DNA from: Spirodela intermedia
Lineage: Eukaryota > Streptophyta > Magnoliopsida > Alismatales > Araceae
Direction: 5' to 3'
Length of the DNA stretch: 64,000 nucleotides
NCBI GenBank assembly: GCA_902729315.2
Contig: LR746272.1
Location: 8,798,327 to 8,862,326 of the forward strand
Positions 1-13,500 of the stretch are shown here, one piece after another. The number at the start of each line of letters is the position of its first letter. Positions within the stretch are counted from its first letter, which is position 1. The position numbers and the translations under genes were made by a program. The notes below the pieces were generated by a model, which worked only from the letters and a program-made list of their open reading frames with translations, searched no databases and was not told the origin of the DNA.

Positions 1-24
1 GCCCGGCTCCTCGGCAACGACTGA
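1..24 (+). pseudogene. 3' end of an upstream LRR-malectin receptor kinase copy (partial)
   Basis: Reading from base 1 gives ARLLGND followed by TGA at 22-24. This matches the extreme C-terminus of the other copies (TRLLSDY... in copy D, TQLLGDY... in the C remnant). The DNA on both sides of the stop aligns with 43740-43810 downstream of copy C, so the window opens at the end of another member of the tandem array. Only eight codons are visible. Whether the upstream gene is intact cannot be judged, so calling it a pseudogene rather than a gene is arbitrary. Confidence 0.6.
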
Positions 25-914
25 GGGTAGCCTCAGGGACAGGAAGCCCTTGGTGCTTCGAAGATCCTTTTTCCATATAGCATGGATACATACACAAAGC
101 ACTGGGAGTGAAATCAGCGGAGACTGGGCCGCGGTGGATGAGGTACATACCCAGTTAGCGAATAATACATTTGAGTTTACAGTTGGGAATTGGATGGCCT
201 TTGAGTGATTTGTGGGACACGACTATGATCTCCCGTTAATGGAATAGTAGACCGTGTGAGAGAGAAAAAGATTTTTAGCGAGTATAGCCCTCTATTTGTT
301 TTTTTGTGTGTTTTTATGAGATGGTTTGTCGTTGAGACGTTGGCTCACGTACCTTGCTAATCGGTGGTCAAGGGCCAAGGCGGCTGAACTTTGGAGGGTG
401 GTTTAGTGTTGGTCTAGGATGGGGGCACCAGAATGTCTTTATAGAGATTTTATAGAGTACTATATGGTTGCACCGGTCAGTTGCTAATAAGCGTCGGACG
501 TTGCGCTAAATCGATGACCTGCTAGGCGTCAGAGAAAGAGAGAGAGAGAGAGAGCAAGAAAACAAAGCGCGATATTTTATGTTTTAAGCTTGAGATTGCA
601 GCCCCTCGTCGCAACTCTCGAATGAGGGCCGAAGGGCGGCAAAGTTAAAGGGCCACATGCCTACAAGGAAGTGGAATCATCTCCGAAGTCAGTCGTCCAC
701 CATAGGTGAAGGTGACAAATTGTTTATCCTTATGTTATAGACTTTTCGATAAGGAATCACACAATTGCCCATTCTCATCTGACATATCGGTCATCTTAGC
801 TTCCCTCCCCTTGGGAAAAGTTGTTCAAGCAATAATTGGAAGCTTACGACAATGAAACCCAAATGGTTTTGAACAAAAAGAAGATTAATGGAAATGTTTC
901 TATAAATATTAGGC
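25..914. other. 3' flank of the upstream copy, shared with 43760-44760
   Basis: No gene is seen. The segment aligns in order with the 3' flank of copy C (43760-44760): the same landmarks appear, including the stretch on seed-pair 'gatggtttgtcg..gagacgtt' at about 320-345 and the GA tract, then the stretch around 'gtcgtccacca'. A weaker match to 54830-55250 after copy D is also visible. It is a conserved post-gene spacer carried along with each duplication. A (GA)n tract lies at 531-554. Confidence 0.5.
531..554. repeat. (GA)n microsatellite in 3' flank
   Basis: About 24 bases of almost pure AG dinucleotides. Tracts at corresponding places follow the other copies (44356-44372, 54912-54962), so the site is an inherited part of the repeat unit. 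Confidence 0.8.
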
Positions 915-1130
915 TCAAAATGAGGAACAATACATCAGACAAGTGCAAATATGCTGTCTCCTTGAAGGTTTGAAACACCTAAATCGGATGGTCATGCTCA
1001 CGTTGAAAGATCTACGTGATATGCTGACAAAATATTTAATGTCATAAATGTTTCTCTTAAAAGTCATTCTTGAGCTTGCATATGATGACATTGTTTTTTC
1101 TTTGGTAGATATCACATTTGATGACATTAG
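915..1130 (+). pseudogene. Degenerate relic homologous to 44777-44960
   Basis: The bases align with 44777-44960 (shared stretches 'aatgagg', 'gcgcaaatat/gtgcaaatat', 'gtcatgctcacg', 'ttcttgagct'). In the better-kept copy this run leads into a receptor-kinase C-lobe-like peptide. Here the match stops near 1130, where AT-rich transposon sequence begins, and no reading frame survives. The identity of the original gene is inferred only through the 44.8 kb copy. Confidence 0.35.
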
Positions 1131-1149
1131 TTGTAAGAAGAAGTTTTGA

Positions 1150-4100
1150 GATCAGTAACCCTTTTCTGTATGGACGTTTATAATAATTGTTAAAGGTATA
1201 GAGTTAGGTGAAACACTAAGAGGGGGAGAATTAATTGAGTTGTTTTTATGATTTTTATATATATTTTCATTTATACTACACCTATATGTATGTCTCAATA
1301 GATGTGTTAAGTCATATGTACAAGATAAGATCTATTAGCTCTTTCTTACTAATAACATTAGGGATTTTTATATTAGTTTGTCCCTCACTTGACGACATCT
1401 AGTTTTTTTAAAAAAATTCTTCAAGTATTAACTAATTTTATTAAGAATTAAATATTGATATTCACATGATCAATCATCAAAACACTTCAAGTTTGTCTCC
1501 TTAGAGACCTAGCCCTTTTCAAGGCTAAGACAACTATCAACACCTTGTGTCCTCACTAAAATATTTTCCCCTAGTCACTCATTTATCTTAGGGCCTAATG
1601 GAGAATATATATCATGATGATTAAGTTGTTAATTTGTCAAAATTAAATCATAAAGATGATACATCACTATCATGTGTTGTTGATGCATATAGTTGAAAGA
1701 GCTTAATGTTCACCTTGTGTTTTCATGTAGTTAATTTCTTTTTGATTTAGAAGCCTTCTCCTATAGGTTTTTTTCATTTAATTGTTTCTTGATTTTATTG
1801 GATCTTCAATGTTTTATAATTTCATTAAAAAATTGTGTTTTCTAGATTGCAGAATAATGACTTTTGAACCTTCTAATATTTTGAACCTCCTATAAGGAAT
1901 AATGTTTTATATTCCTATGGCCATTTTTGTTCAAATTTGAATTAAATTTTCCTAACTTGATGAAGAATAGTTGAATGTTCACTTCAAACACAAGTCAACA
2001 AGTTTTACCTTTTCTTCCCATAAGTAGTTGATACATCACCATCCAAATGTTTTATATGAAACTTAAATATCTCATTCTTTTTCTTATTTCTTATGTGATT
2101 TAATTCATGTGATAGTTTAGTGAGCTAGTCTAACATCATTTCAAAATACTGAATGCTTTATACTATGATTAGATATTTCTTATGATTTGTTGAGACTTAT
2201 ACCCATTTAACTATCTATATGCCTTTTCACTTGAAGATAATTCTTTAATTAATACTCTTTTATACTTTAGTTTAAGAACCACTTAATCCTAACAATTAAT
2301 AGCCTAGGTTTGACTGTTAGTTGTAATTCATATAATAACTATGTTAAATGTATTGAATATTTGAGACATACTTGTGACATAACCATTGATAATAAATAAT
2401 TAATTATTAATACATTTTTACTTATAATTATCAAAGCCAAATGCATGAGTGGATCAACTATAATTATTAATAATGACTACTATGGTAGTGAGGATGCTCA
2501 CTAGATAAATTAATGTTCCCATACCAAGCATCATTCTTTTGTCAATAAGTGTATCAATGGTATTATCTAAAAAGTGTCTTCTGATTGCCAACTAAAGAAT
2601 GAATTATTATATAATGCTCCAAATATGTTAGAAAATTTAGTCTATTTTTAGTCTTATGTTGTCTTGGAAGAAAATATTATTAGTAGTGAATGTCATATAG
2701 TTAATATTGATATATCTTTGAAACACTTAATTGTGTGCAACATTAGTCATCTTAGTGAAACCAAACAAACTCTCTTGACACTACATAATATTTTGAAACT
2801 TTGACCACTTAGAAAACTTGTATTCTATTTCTTAAAGGAATATAATACTTGTGGTGATAACTTTCTCTTTTTCTTAGTCTTCTTTATAAATGGACCTTTC
2901 TTATAAGGGTGTGGGATACATACCTAATAAACGACCACCATTAACTAACTAGATATGGTTCACCTTAATCTATATTGGTGGGTGGCATTGATGTTGTGTG
3001 TGTAACCATCATATCTATCACTATAACCATCTAATACCATGTGCCATGCTACTCGCTTAACATGCTATGCTTGTTGAGTCATTTATGTTACTAGTGGTAA
3101 TCCTAAGTCCACCTTGATCACATTATAGGAGAACCAAGTTCTCCCTCTGCACTTCACATGCCTCCCTTTTCACATCTCATGTGTCAATATACACGTTATT
3201 ATGATAGCATGTGTATTTCTACATGCACTTCACCTACGAGATTTGAGATTTTCTTCTATCAATCTTACTTCTTGTTAGTGTTTCTTCATTGAGTGATGTA
3301 TGTAGTTGTGCAAGCCAACATAACTTGTACATATCATGTCATGCCATCATATTCTTCTTTTTCATATGTTTTTCCATTATACACTTCTACTCATGCAATG
3401 ATCATTCTTATGTGTGTTCTGCACAAGTCACCACCACTTGATGTCAATAGTGTTGTTATGCTCCTAGAAACCTCAATCCATTATATTGGAGGAGTCACAT
3501 CTTCTTTCATGACATAAGTTCATCTTCATCATAGTTTTTTTGTATGTTGATTAGGTCTTTAAATTACTTAAAATCAATGATGTACTTTCAAAAAACATCC
3601 TTCTCTAGGCTCACTTCCACTTGACAAGGAAGTAAAAATAATTAGTGTGGAATTGTCAACCTTCATTAAGTTTCTTCCTTCTAAAGATATCTTTACTATT
3701 GCAGTGGAGTGTCTACCCATCAATTGGTGGTGTGTGCTGATGATGAGTGTGCTCTATATATTCCTTGTCTAATTGTACCCTCTTATTATAAAAATAGAAT
3801 ACTAGGTAGATCCCTAGTTTTTTTAATGGACTGAAGTCATAGCCCATCCTTATTACTTGAACCAAATATTGAATGGTTTATTAAATTGAGGTACCAATTC
3901 TTAATACCATTATTCTTTCTTACATTCTTATGTAATTGCTCATTTAGTTGTAGTGAAACTTGGAAGATGATATTAAAATCTACTTCACACCGATGGGGAT
4001 ATGGAAAAAAATTATCCATTAAGCTACATTTGTTAATACCTCAAATAACTTCTATGTCACATTTAATATAGTTATAGAAAGTTGAGTACAATTGGGTAAT

Positions 4101-6340
4101 GTGTTGGTCTAGACTATTTTGTCAACTTTGACAATGTTAAAAATTGTTCCCTATTACTAAAATATTGACTATAAGGTCACCAAGTTTTAATATAGATTGT
4201 TAGAAAATTATAAAAAAAAAATCTATTAAATAACTCTTACCTTAATTGATAATTACATAGTGTAGCAAATACTCTTTGAGCATCACATTGATCTTCTTAA
4301 TCTATTTGCTTGTGTATGATTGAAGTTGTGTCCACAAATCCAAAGAGGGGTATTATGTTTCCCATTCACTCATAATGTCATGTGATAGCCTTGACATTTT
4401 ATGATCATGAAGATGCTCTCCACCTCTTCTATTTGACTATTAATACATGTTGCCATAAACACAATATGCTTAAAGAACAATGTGTGGCAACAAAAATTGC
4501 ATGTCAGTCATTCACTATTAGTAGGTGAATGGTAAAATCTATTGAAATGAACCTTAATCATCCTATGACTTTTGCACATTTTATTTAATCTTTTGTCATA
4601 TTATAACAAAAACATCAATATTACTAGTATAGTAGTCTGCACATTTTTGTCTATATCTAATCAATTATACCTCTTAGATATCACTGCAAACATTCACTCT
4701 TTGATGTACTTAGTTTTGTAGGTGTTGACACAATCTACCTTTACGTGACATTTATGGTAAGTGCTTGCTTGCATAGATAACTTCATCCTCTACTTAAAAT
4801 TAACATGTTCATCTTGCTGGACCAATTGTAATAGACACCTCTCATGATTTATGTTTATTGTTGTGCCAAACTTTTATAAGATCGATTAATTTAGTTCTAA
4901 AATAGTCCTTACCTTGAATCCTTTGTTCTTAATGATATTGACTACCATGTTGATTTATCAAATCTTTTTCACTTCAAAGTGTAATGGTCGTGTTGTAAAA
5001 AGTTTTGTCATAGTATCTACTTCAAAGTCAAACTTCTTTTGAAACTTTAGTAAGTTGGGGTGATGTTGTCAACATAAATCATAAATTACCTTAGGGATAA
5101 TGCTATCACTCTCTCAAGAAGAGAGTAATTATTATCAAATCTTTTCATATAGAAAATACTTTTGTTGTCTCATTGAGGTCATGAGTCTTATATATTATTA
5201 ACCATCTTCTATGCGTCAATACTCTAATGATAGTAAAGTAAAATCTGTAAGTATATAATTTAAATGGTTAATTGAAGTATAGGGCTTCTATGACCAAATT
5301 AGTTTTCCCTACATTCTAAAGCTTCTTAAAAGGTATTTGAATGTCTCTCATTTATTGTTAATTGACTTTCTTAAGTAGTAAGTTTGTCAAGGTGTGTAAT
5401 AGATTATGGCGGTAATGGTGAATCCCAAGAGGGACTGTAATTTATAACTTGATTTGATACAAGTTAGTTGTCAATGGTGTAGACCTTGATATCGTTCATT
5501 CATAGGCTACATTTTTGAATGATGTGGCATAAGAAGCTCACTTTCTCTAAGGTGAAGGTATACTTTATTAAGTTGATAAATAATTAGTATTGTCATATTT
5601 ATGGTGGACTAAATGCAAATACTCCACATATTCTTCTAAGGTTAAATATTTTTCAAAGCATCATCTTGATACATAATAATAAAAAGATCAATATACTAAA
5701 AAAGATGACAATGATTTACCTGTAAAAAGTTATTGATTAGTGGTATTGTTGATAGACATCAATTTGAATTCATTAAAGATAAACCTTGTTTCTTGATCCA
5801 CATTTGATAGTTTTGGTGACCTTAGGTTTGAAAATTTCAAGTGAAAATTTATTTACAGAATAGTTATTAAATATTTATTAAATCATTAATAGACATCATG
5901 AAAATAAATATTATAGGTTTAATGTCAATGAGGAATATTCAATATATACATTGATGGTGTTTGAATATCATATAGATAACATTGATATCATTTGCTCCCA
6001 ACTATAATGCTAGTTAACTTTGTGTTTAGCATCTACATAGGTTCCTCTAGCTTCTACAAGATGACAAAGAATGTTTCTTCGTCTCTCTCTAGTTTATCCT
6101 TCAATTGTGAAATAGAAAACAACTAGAGTTTCATTAGAGCAGCGATTGTTTTTACCACACACCACAATGCCATCCTTCACGTTAGATGGACCATTCACAA
6201 GTTTAGGATTACTTGTGCTTACACATAAATATAAAATTTATAACACTAATGTAGATAAATTATTTGGCGATGATCATGAAATCAAGCACATTTTTTAAGA
6301 TTTAACTTCTACTAGGACTAAATGTTTGGTTTTGAGTAGG
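1150..6340 (-). mobile_element. Decayed Ty3/gypsy chromovirus, minus strand (pol and chromodomain side)
   Basis: No frame is open, but minus-strand translation with stops ignored follows Ty3/gypsy pol in order from high to low coordinates. Around 5580-5680 a run like TLEEYVEYLHLV matches the reverse transcriptase motif TLEEHVEHLR. At about 5130-5420 there are pieces like TNLLLKK, QIPFKKL and LNET.KVFSI, matching TDLLKK, QRAFDDLK and the RKLN..RYTVQEKE region near RNase H. At 3837-4019 a segment resembles the post-integrase 'VDF.VGDQVLLKLNEQL' region. At about 3580-3680 NYFYFLVKWK resembles a chromodomain core. C-to-T/G-to-A type decay is heavy throughout. The right end (about 6000-6280) aligns with 19330-19580. 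LTR ends were not resolved; 1150-3500 holds only AT-rich sequence with no recognisable gene. Confidence 0.65.
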
Positions 6341-6639
6341 GCACATGACTCTGAGTTGTTGACAACTTTGTTCTCTAGGTAGGAGTCAGACCTCTCTTCT
6401 CCCTAATCTCCCTAACGAATAAGACGGTTCCCATAAACCATGCACTCTGCCCCATATAGTAAGAGTATGTGACAGAATGGCTCGATGTCATGGGATTAAA
6501 GTTGAGCTCAATTCTCTTCCTTCACCTCGAACCAGCCTTATTCGCCCTCGACGGCACCAAACCACTTCACAACGTAACAGAAGGCTCTCTTCACTGATAG
6601 AGCTGTGTATTCGTCTCTCAATAACACATGTAAGGGCCG

Positions 6640-7514
6640 CATGAGCTAACAACGCTCGAATCTATTCTCCCTTATTTTGTCTTGACAAATCGATCTCCGC
6701 CGGAGGACGGGACCGGGCCGCCCGGAAATCCCCCCACGCCCCCATCCTGTCTGGCCTGTACAGGAGCGTGCCCAGAGCGATTCTCGCGCCCCCGTCGTAG
6801 TCCGGTCCACCGATCTACTGATCTCTCTGGTCCGCCGATCGCGCCGTGCTGCCACGTTACTGACATTCGTCGACGTGCCGTGTCGTACTGCGCCACGAAC
6901 CCCGCGCAAATTCCCGCCAAGAGCCCGTAACCGAAAAGCATTGGGGTCCACACCTGACCAGAAGCTTGTCTAGGGTTCCACAACGCTTGACGAAAGATGC
7001 CAGGGATCGACGAAGTGGGGACACCGGGCTGGGGGGCAGTGGGGGCGGGCGTGGCGCCGTTGATTAGCTCCGTCATCCTCGTCAACATCCGTACCAAACG
7101 TTCTCACGTTGACTTTATACTGGGTGGAGAGCGGTTCTAGAAGGATACTGGGGTCCGCCGAGATGTCCGCCTTCGCTGCCCCCACTCGGCTGTGGCCGTT
7201 CCCGTCGGGCGATTGCTGAGTCATACGACTTTTGATCTTCCTAGCTACCCCCTGGCGCCGTAGAACCAGGACGAAAACCCTCGCTGACGGATTCCTACCG
7301 ACGGGGGGCGCCGGCGCGAGTGAGAGCTCCCTGGTTCAGTGACTATGTCTGTGTGCCCGGTCTGCGCCGTATGGTGTAGACTACATCTCTGGCCATCCCT
7401 CCCTCCTTCCCAACTCCGCAAGGAAATCGGGGGGATTGCCAGTTTGCTTCGTTATTTCTCCCCCACCTACATGTTCTTCGACCGGAAGCCGAGGCGAAAA
7501 GGTCGAGACGTGAG
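6640..7514 (+). promoter_or_regulatory. 5' flank / promoter region of copy A
   Basis: Base composition jumps to GC-rich at about 6680, unlike the AT-rich transposon to the left. The block is shared with the upstream regions of B (21300-21910) and D (45640-46251). The last 200 bases (conserved run around 7325-7400) are also found before copy C (about 32850-32930) and the orphan exon 1 (about 18040-18110). No clear TATA box is visible. A W-box-like TTGACT sits at 7109-7114. Short open frames on both strands here are GC-driven and not conserved as proteins. The transcription start cannot be placed. Confidence 0.5.
7109..7114 (+). promoter_or_regulatory. W-box-like element (TTGACT) in the A promoter
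   Basis: TTGACT lies in the context CTCACGTTGACTTT, which also appears before copy D (45873-45878). WRKY factors bind TTGAC[C/T], and such sites are common in promoters of defence-related receptor kinases. A single hexamer is weak evidence; conservation between two paralogous promoters is the only support. Confidence 0.3.
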
Positions 7515-10500
7515 ATGAGAGCAGGCATTCTGGCCGCGGTCGGGGCGACGGGGATCCCCCGAGCTCTGTTCCTCCTCATCCTTGCGGCGACTCTGAACCT
7601 CCAGAGCCGGGGATCCCACGCGCAGACTCACCCCGAGGAAGGTGAGTTATACTGACGACCAGCGCTCAGTTTTTGCCTTCTTAAATGGGCAAAATATATC
7701 CTCTCTCAGTACACATCGAGTAAAAACTAGAAAAATTTCCAAACATATTCAAATACAGAACCATCTTCTACCTCAACTCCAGAGTAAGATATTATTCTTC
7801 TCAGTAATCCCAATATAAGGAATTTATTTACTCATTAGATAAAATATAAATTCACTCTATCTCTATAAATTTATATATATATTGTAATTCACTTTATTCG
7901 AGTTCTAACAACCCCCGTGGGGCACCGCGCGGGAACAGTCGAGGCACTGAAACAGATCGCTTCAAAGCTCAAGATTCCGCCGACGCTGTGGAACTTCGGC
8001 GTAGATCCTTGCACCCAATGGACGAAGGAAGACAGGAACCCCTACGTCCACAATGTCACCTGCCAGGAATTCAGCACGAGCACCACGAACGAGACCACAA
8101 ACACGACCACAAACACCATCGTCTGGCGTGTCATCGGCATGTAGGGACCTGCCGCTGTCTCCTCTCGGATTACGTTCCCGATGTCTCGCATATTCTATGT
8201 CCGATCTGTGGGTGATCGTTCTTGCACGTCCAAAATTGTCGACAGCGAAATCAAGGCGGCTAGCCTGGCTGGAGTGCTGCCGGAGGAGTTGGGGAAGCTC
8301 AGTCACCTATCCTGGATGTAAGTTCGCGGCTCTAAGTTATAATATTTCTCGATTCTTTCTTTGGAACTTTGACGGTGCTCAATTTTCGTATCCTCTGAAT
8401 CGGTGAAACTGAGCAGTGACTTCTCTCGGAACTACATCAACGGCTCCATACCTGCCGCTAATTGGACCTCCACTCCTCTGCAAAACTTGTAATTCACCAC
8501 TCTTCCGGTCCTTAGGGACTCGTCAACGAAAATTCGATTTCTATATTCTGTGGTCCATATGCTTTCTAAGCGGTAGGGGATCTAACGAATGGGCTTTTTT
8601 GTGTACCACCGCAGAAACCTTCTGGCGAACCGTATCTCAGGTCCGATTCCTGAGGAGTTGGGCAGAATTTCAACGCTTGAAACACTGTAATCCCTCTATA
8701 TCCTGTTCGTAGAAGACATTTAATGCACCAACCGGTGTTGTGCATTGGTATTAGTTGTTGATCGACATGTTTTATTAATGTTGAATGCTTTACCTGAAGT
8801 TGCTTGGAGAGCAACATGATGCAAGGACCTCTTCCTCGTAGCCTCGGAAACCTGACCAACCTAAGAAGACTGTAAGCCTCTGGTCTATGATATATTTTTC
8901 TCTATTACTTGAATTATCGTTCTTTATCTGAATCAAAAAGAGAAGAGAAGAAACAAACTATAGGTACAATGATCGTAACTTATGTGACTGGTTGAAGAAA
9001 ATCAGTGACAGTGCATCATGTCATTTCAGCCTTCTTTCTTGTAACAACTTCTCGGGTGAGCTTCCAGAAACGCTGAGTAACCTGAAGAACTTGACAGAAG
9101 TGTACGGTTCCTGGTTTTATATTTGTTGAACTCTTTCATGGGATTAACGATCGTCTTAATATATTATTAATGGGCACCAGATAATGATTTTCAGTACGCT
9201 GGATGGGACGGAGATATCTGGGAAAATACCAGACTTCATCGGGAACTGGACAAAACTACGAAGACTGTTAGCCCGGCTGTCTTTATTTATGTTTTCCATG
9301 GGGCACTTGATCATTTGAAATGGATGTCTACAAGGCATTCTCATGGGCTATAATACGGTTTCTAATGTCGCAGTGACATGCAAGGAACATTAATGAAGGG
9401 TCCCTTTCCACCCGAGTTGTCATATTGCCAACGCATAACGGAATTGTAAGTCTGAGTTTAATCTGTTTCCGCACTTTAGGCTGTTCTCTGGACACTTTAC
9501 TGATAATAGCTGTGTTGCCTCTATGTTGGCTTTCCTTTTGTAGAAGAGTCTCTGACATGAAAAATACGGGCGGTAGCTTTCCTCCCCTCGAGAAAATGCT
9601 AAATATGCAACAGTTGTAAGACTAGGAATGAGATTTATCCACCCGCATGAATATATTTTTGACAATTTTTTGACAGGTTTTTCCATGTTAAAACTACAGG
9701 GTTCTCCGAAATTGCTCAATATCTGGCAGCATCCCGGACTACATTGGCAAGTTTACTAAACTACAATTTCTGTACGTCTTCTTGAACCTAATTGTTATAT
9801 AATTTTGTAGATCAGTGATAATCATGTTTTGATTTGACGATTTTTAGAGTTATTTTAGGATAAAATGCAGTTGTTATGATGCCTTGAACGAACAGAGACA
9901 CGCTGCGTCCTTGTATTTGTTTAGAACATCTGCATATGATAGGAATGGTCTTGTCAGTGTTTTACAGGGTCTGGGGGCACTGCCCAAGATACCTGCGGAC
10001 TACCTCGTACGTTACAGATGCTTTTTTAGAAGGCATCCATGAGCATGCATTTGAGTATCTTCTTCTTTTTCTATACTGTTTAGGAAAAAAGGAAGAAAAA
10101 ACGTTGATTTCATCTTACTTTGCAAAAATTTTCCACATCAATGATTTTCATACAGCCGTTTTTCTCGCTTGCAGAGTTATTAGATTATAAGCAATATGGA
10201 ATTCTCATGTTTATCTTGAAAAGAAGACTCGTACCTTGACAAATCATATTCTGTTCATAAGGAGAAAAAATATTTTGATTTCCTATTTTTCACATTTTTT
10301 GATAACTTCTGCTGCAGAGATCTGAGCTTTAATAATTTAACGGGAGAAATGCCAGAAAACTTTGCGAACCTCGAATTCTTAGAAACCATGTAAGTTGTCA
10401 TGGGTTCGATATACTCGATGATTCAACTTAATAGGCCAGGAGGAAAATCTATAGAGTCATTCATTTTGCTCCTTAAGCAAAATTTTCCTGATAATTTTGT

Positions 10501-13500
10501 TGTTTCCACTTTTGGTATTGACTTCGCGTTATCAGGTACCTTACAAGCAACAAACTTACTGGATCCATACCTGATTGGATTAAGAAACCCCGACAAAATA
10601 TGTACGTTGTCTACCTGGGATTGATTGTGTATTTTATATCCTTAAGCATTTTATGTCCTTGAAGCCCAAATTTTCAGGGATATTTCTTACAATACATTCA
10701 CCGATCTGTCATCTGCACCAGCTACCTGTGAGCAAGAATCACGGTAAGCATGCTTTTTGTGTGTTGCACCTAAGGAATTGAATTCTTGTATCTGGAATTA
10801 AACAAGGTTTACCTAACTTGCAGGAACTATGTTGCCAGCTTTTCATCGACAACAAATAATTCGTAGGTTTCTGACATTGTCAAAGTGTATATTCGTGGTA
10901 TATTAAGTGTCTGAATAATTCACTCGCTCCATTTGACCTTTGTAGGATAGCTTCATGTTTAAGGAAGGACCACCCCTGTGATGGCACAGCTAAAAGTGGG
11001 CATTAAATCTCCTTTCCATGGAACTGCTTTTTTACCCTTTTGTTTGTTTTTTGGTTTTGGGGGCTTGAAGGAAAACATTCTTATGATTTGAAAGTTTAAC
11101 ATGACGTTCTCTTGATTAATTTTAAATTTGGTTTTTTGGAATTTCTGCAGACTATAACCTTTTCATAAATTGTGGAGGTGAAAGGGCGTTTGTTGGTGGC
11201 AATGAATATGAACGTGACTTGTCATTTGAAGGCAAATCCAAATATTACATTTCCAGTAGTGGAAAGTGGGCTTATAGCAGTACAGGGAACTTTATTGGGG
11301 GAAGCGAGCAACGGTTTTTAGCCAAAAATGAATCAATATTGACAATGGCCAATGCAGAATTGTACACTTCTGCTCGTTTGAATCCTCTCTCTCTCAAATA
11401 CTATGGCTTATGCTTGCAGCCAGGATATTATACGGTCAAACTTCACTTTGCTGAAATAGTTTTTATTTCTGGTCCGACATTTGGCAGTCTTGGAAGGCGT
11501 GTGTTTGATGTATCAATTCAGGTTAGTTGGATTTCTTGGACTCACAGTCTTGATGAATACGTATGGTTTAGTATTGCTCTTTTCTTACCGACCTCCGTAA
11601 TACTCTTTTCAATTACTTCAATAGGAGACATTCCTAATTATTTGATCCCATAATAATATCATCTTGCTTACTTAGTGTCCTATGTGCTGATTCTTATCCA
11701 AGCTTCGTTCATACATGCGGTTGTCACTGAAGACAGAATATATGGTATTATTTTTTCCAAACGAGAAGTCATAATTTTCAATTGTTTTTTTCTTATTTAG
11801 TTATTCCTTTCTTCATTTTGATGGTACCTGTTTATGAATACAAGTGCATTAAGGTATAGTTGTCGTCTCTCGATTTCTGGTTGTAAATTGGGCCTGGGCT
11901 CTCTATTCCAGGGTTTTTGTTTGTATTTACTAAACCAAGTCGTGTGTTGATTGAGTTGATAAAACTCTCCACATTGAAACAGGGAAAAAAGGTGTTAGGA
12001 GACTTTAACATCGTGGAAGCAGCCAATGGGACCGGTAAAGAAGTTATCAGGAATTTTACTGCGCTTGTGGAGGGTAGCACTTTGGAGATCCATTTCATGT
12101 GGTCTGGCAAAGGGACGAATTCCATTCCATATAGAAGTGTCTACGGGCCTCTTATATCAGCAATTTCAGTAACACCCAGTACGTACACGAGGATGATTCC
12201 TGCTCTGGTATTTTGATCTGATTAGTTGATTCTAATTATTTTTTTGCGTCGTAGATTTCACACCTCACGTGTTGAAGGACAAACAATTTCCAGCAGTCGC
12301 TGGCATTCTACTTGGGTTAGCTAAAGATGCACTTCCGTATCTGGTGATTTTTGGTGTTATATGGTATTGCCTGAGAAGAAAAGCTATTAAGAACGATGGT
12401 GAGATCCCATTCATATTTACCTGTAAATATATAGAGTACACAAATCGCTATATCTTAGGAAATCATTGAGGCAGATCTGCACGTGGCAAATTTTGGCTCT
12501 TATCCTGTGCTGCTTATTAATGTAACTTTGCTTGCACGTGCTGTCCAGTGTTCAAGAAATATTAGTAGAGGAATCCTCAGATCTGATGGGAACACAGCCA
12601 AATCTGCACTTATCTATTCTTTACTCTCACTACATGTGACTTCTATCTAGAGCATTTGAAGTTAAAGTAGCGACAGTTTCTTCAGCTTGTTGAGTTATCA
12701 AGTGCGCTTGCGCTTTTCATGAAAGTATGAAAAGCAAGGTGTTGAGTTTGGAGTATCCTCAAAACGTTATTTCAATCAATATGTCCAAGTGATATCACAA
12801 AATGGTGGCATGATATCCTTCACAATGGACCATGCCTGCTAACCCTTGTGTAGATTAGTTATACAGGTCAAATGTCCTGCATCCCGTAAAGTTGAATCAT
12901 ACGGGAATGGTCAACACCATGTAATGCCAGACCTCCCTCTAAACAGTTTGTTGTTCTATCGGACTCTTGGCATGTTGCCTAGCTTGTGCACGGTCCTAGT
13001 TTTGACAAAGAGTGGAGTACGCCTTTCTTTTGGTAGGCGACTAGTTGAATGTTTATGCTTTGCTATAAGCGATGGGACAAAGGAGTAGCCATCAAATGGT
13101 TTGTAGCGGTGGGAGTGAGGAATATCTGTTTGAAGATTAGTTGAGTAGCGAAAATTTAAGTAGGCATGCATTCAGGATACATAATGAAGCTGAAGAGAAC
13201 ATCGGGCATAGACTTGTGACAATCTAATGAGTTTTGAGACATTGCCTACGGCCTATATTATGATCTCGTTAGATATTTTCTAGCAGCTCTTACAATGGAA
13301 AGTGTACAAGACAGATAATTCTCAGCTGTGTGGCACAGATCCTCTAGTATTGTTTTTTCACTATACTAATGGCATGTATTTCCTTTTTCTTATTCTTTGA
13401 GCAGAACTCAAAGGTTTGAAGTTAAAGACAAACTGTTTTAGTTTGAAGCGAATTAAAGCTGCCACTAGGGACTTCGACCCTGAAAACAAGATTGGTGAAG

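Noticed and set aside
3293-3517. 74-codon plus-strand frame
   Set aside because: Lies within the minus-strand Ty3 remnant, is rich in Thr/Tyr/Ser from AT-rich DNA and has no recognisable domain.
6646-7224. Several overlapping GC-rich frames before copy A on both strands
   Set aside because: Promoter-flank DNA with high GC; frames differ between the A, B and D paralogues and show no domain.
7962-8306. 114-codon minus-strand frame over exons 2-3 of A, repeated at 22506-22850 in B
   Set aside because: It is kept only because A and B are almost identical there; it is the complement of true coding exons and shares no known motif.
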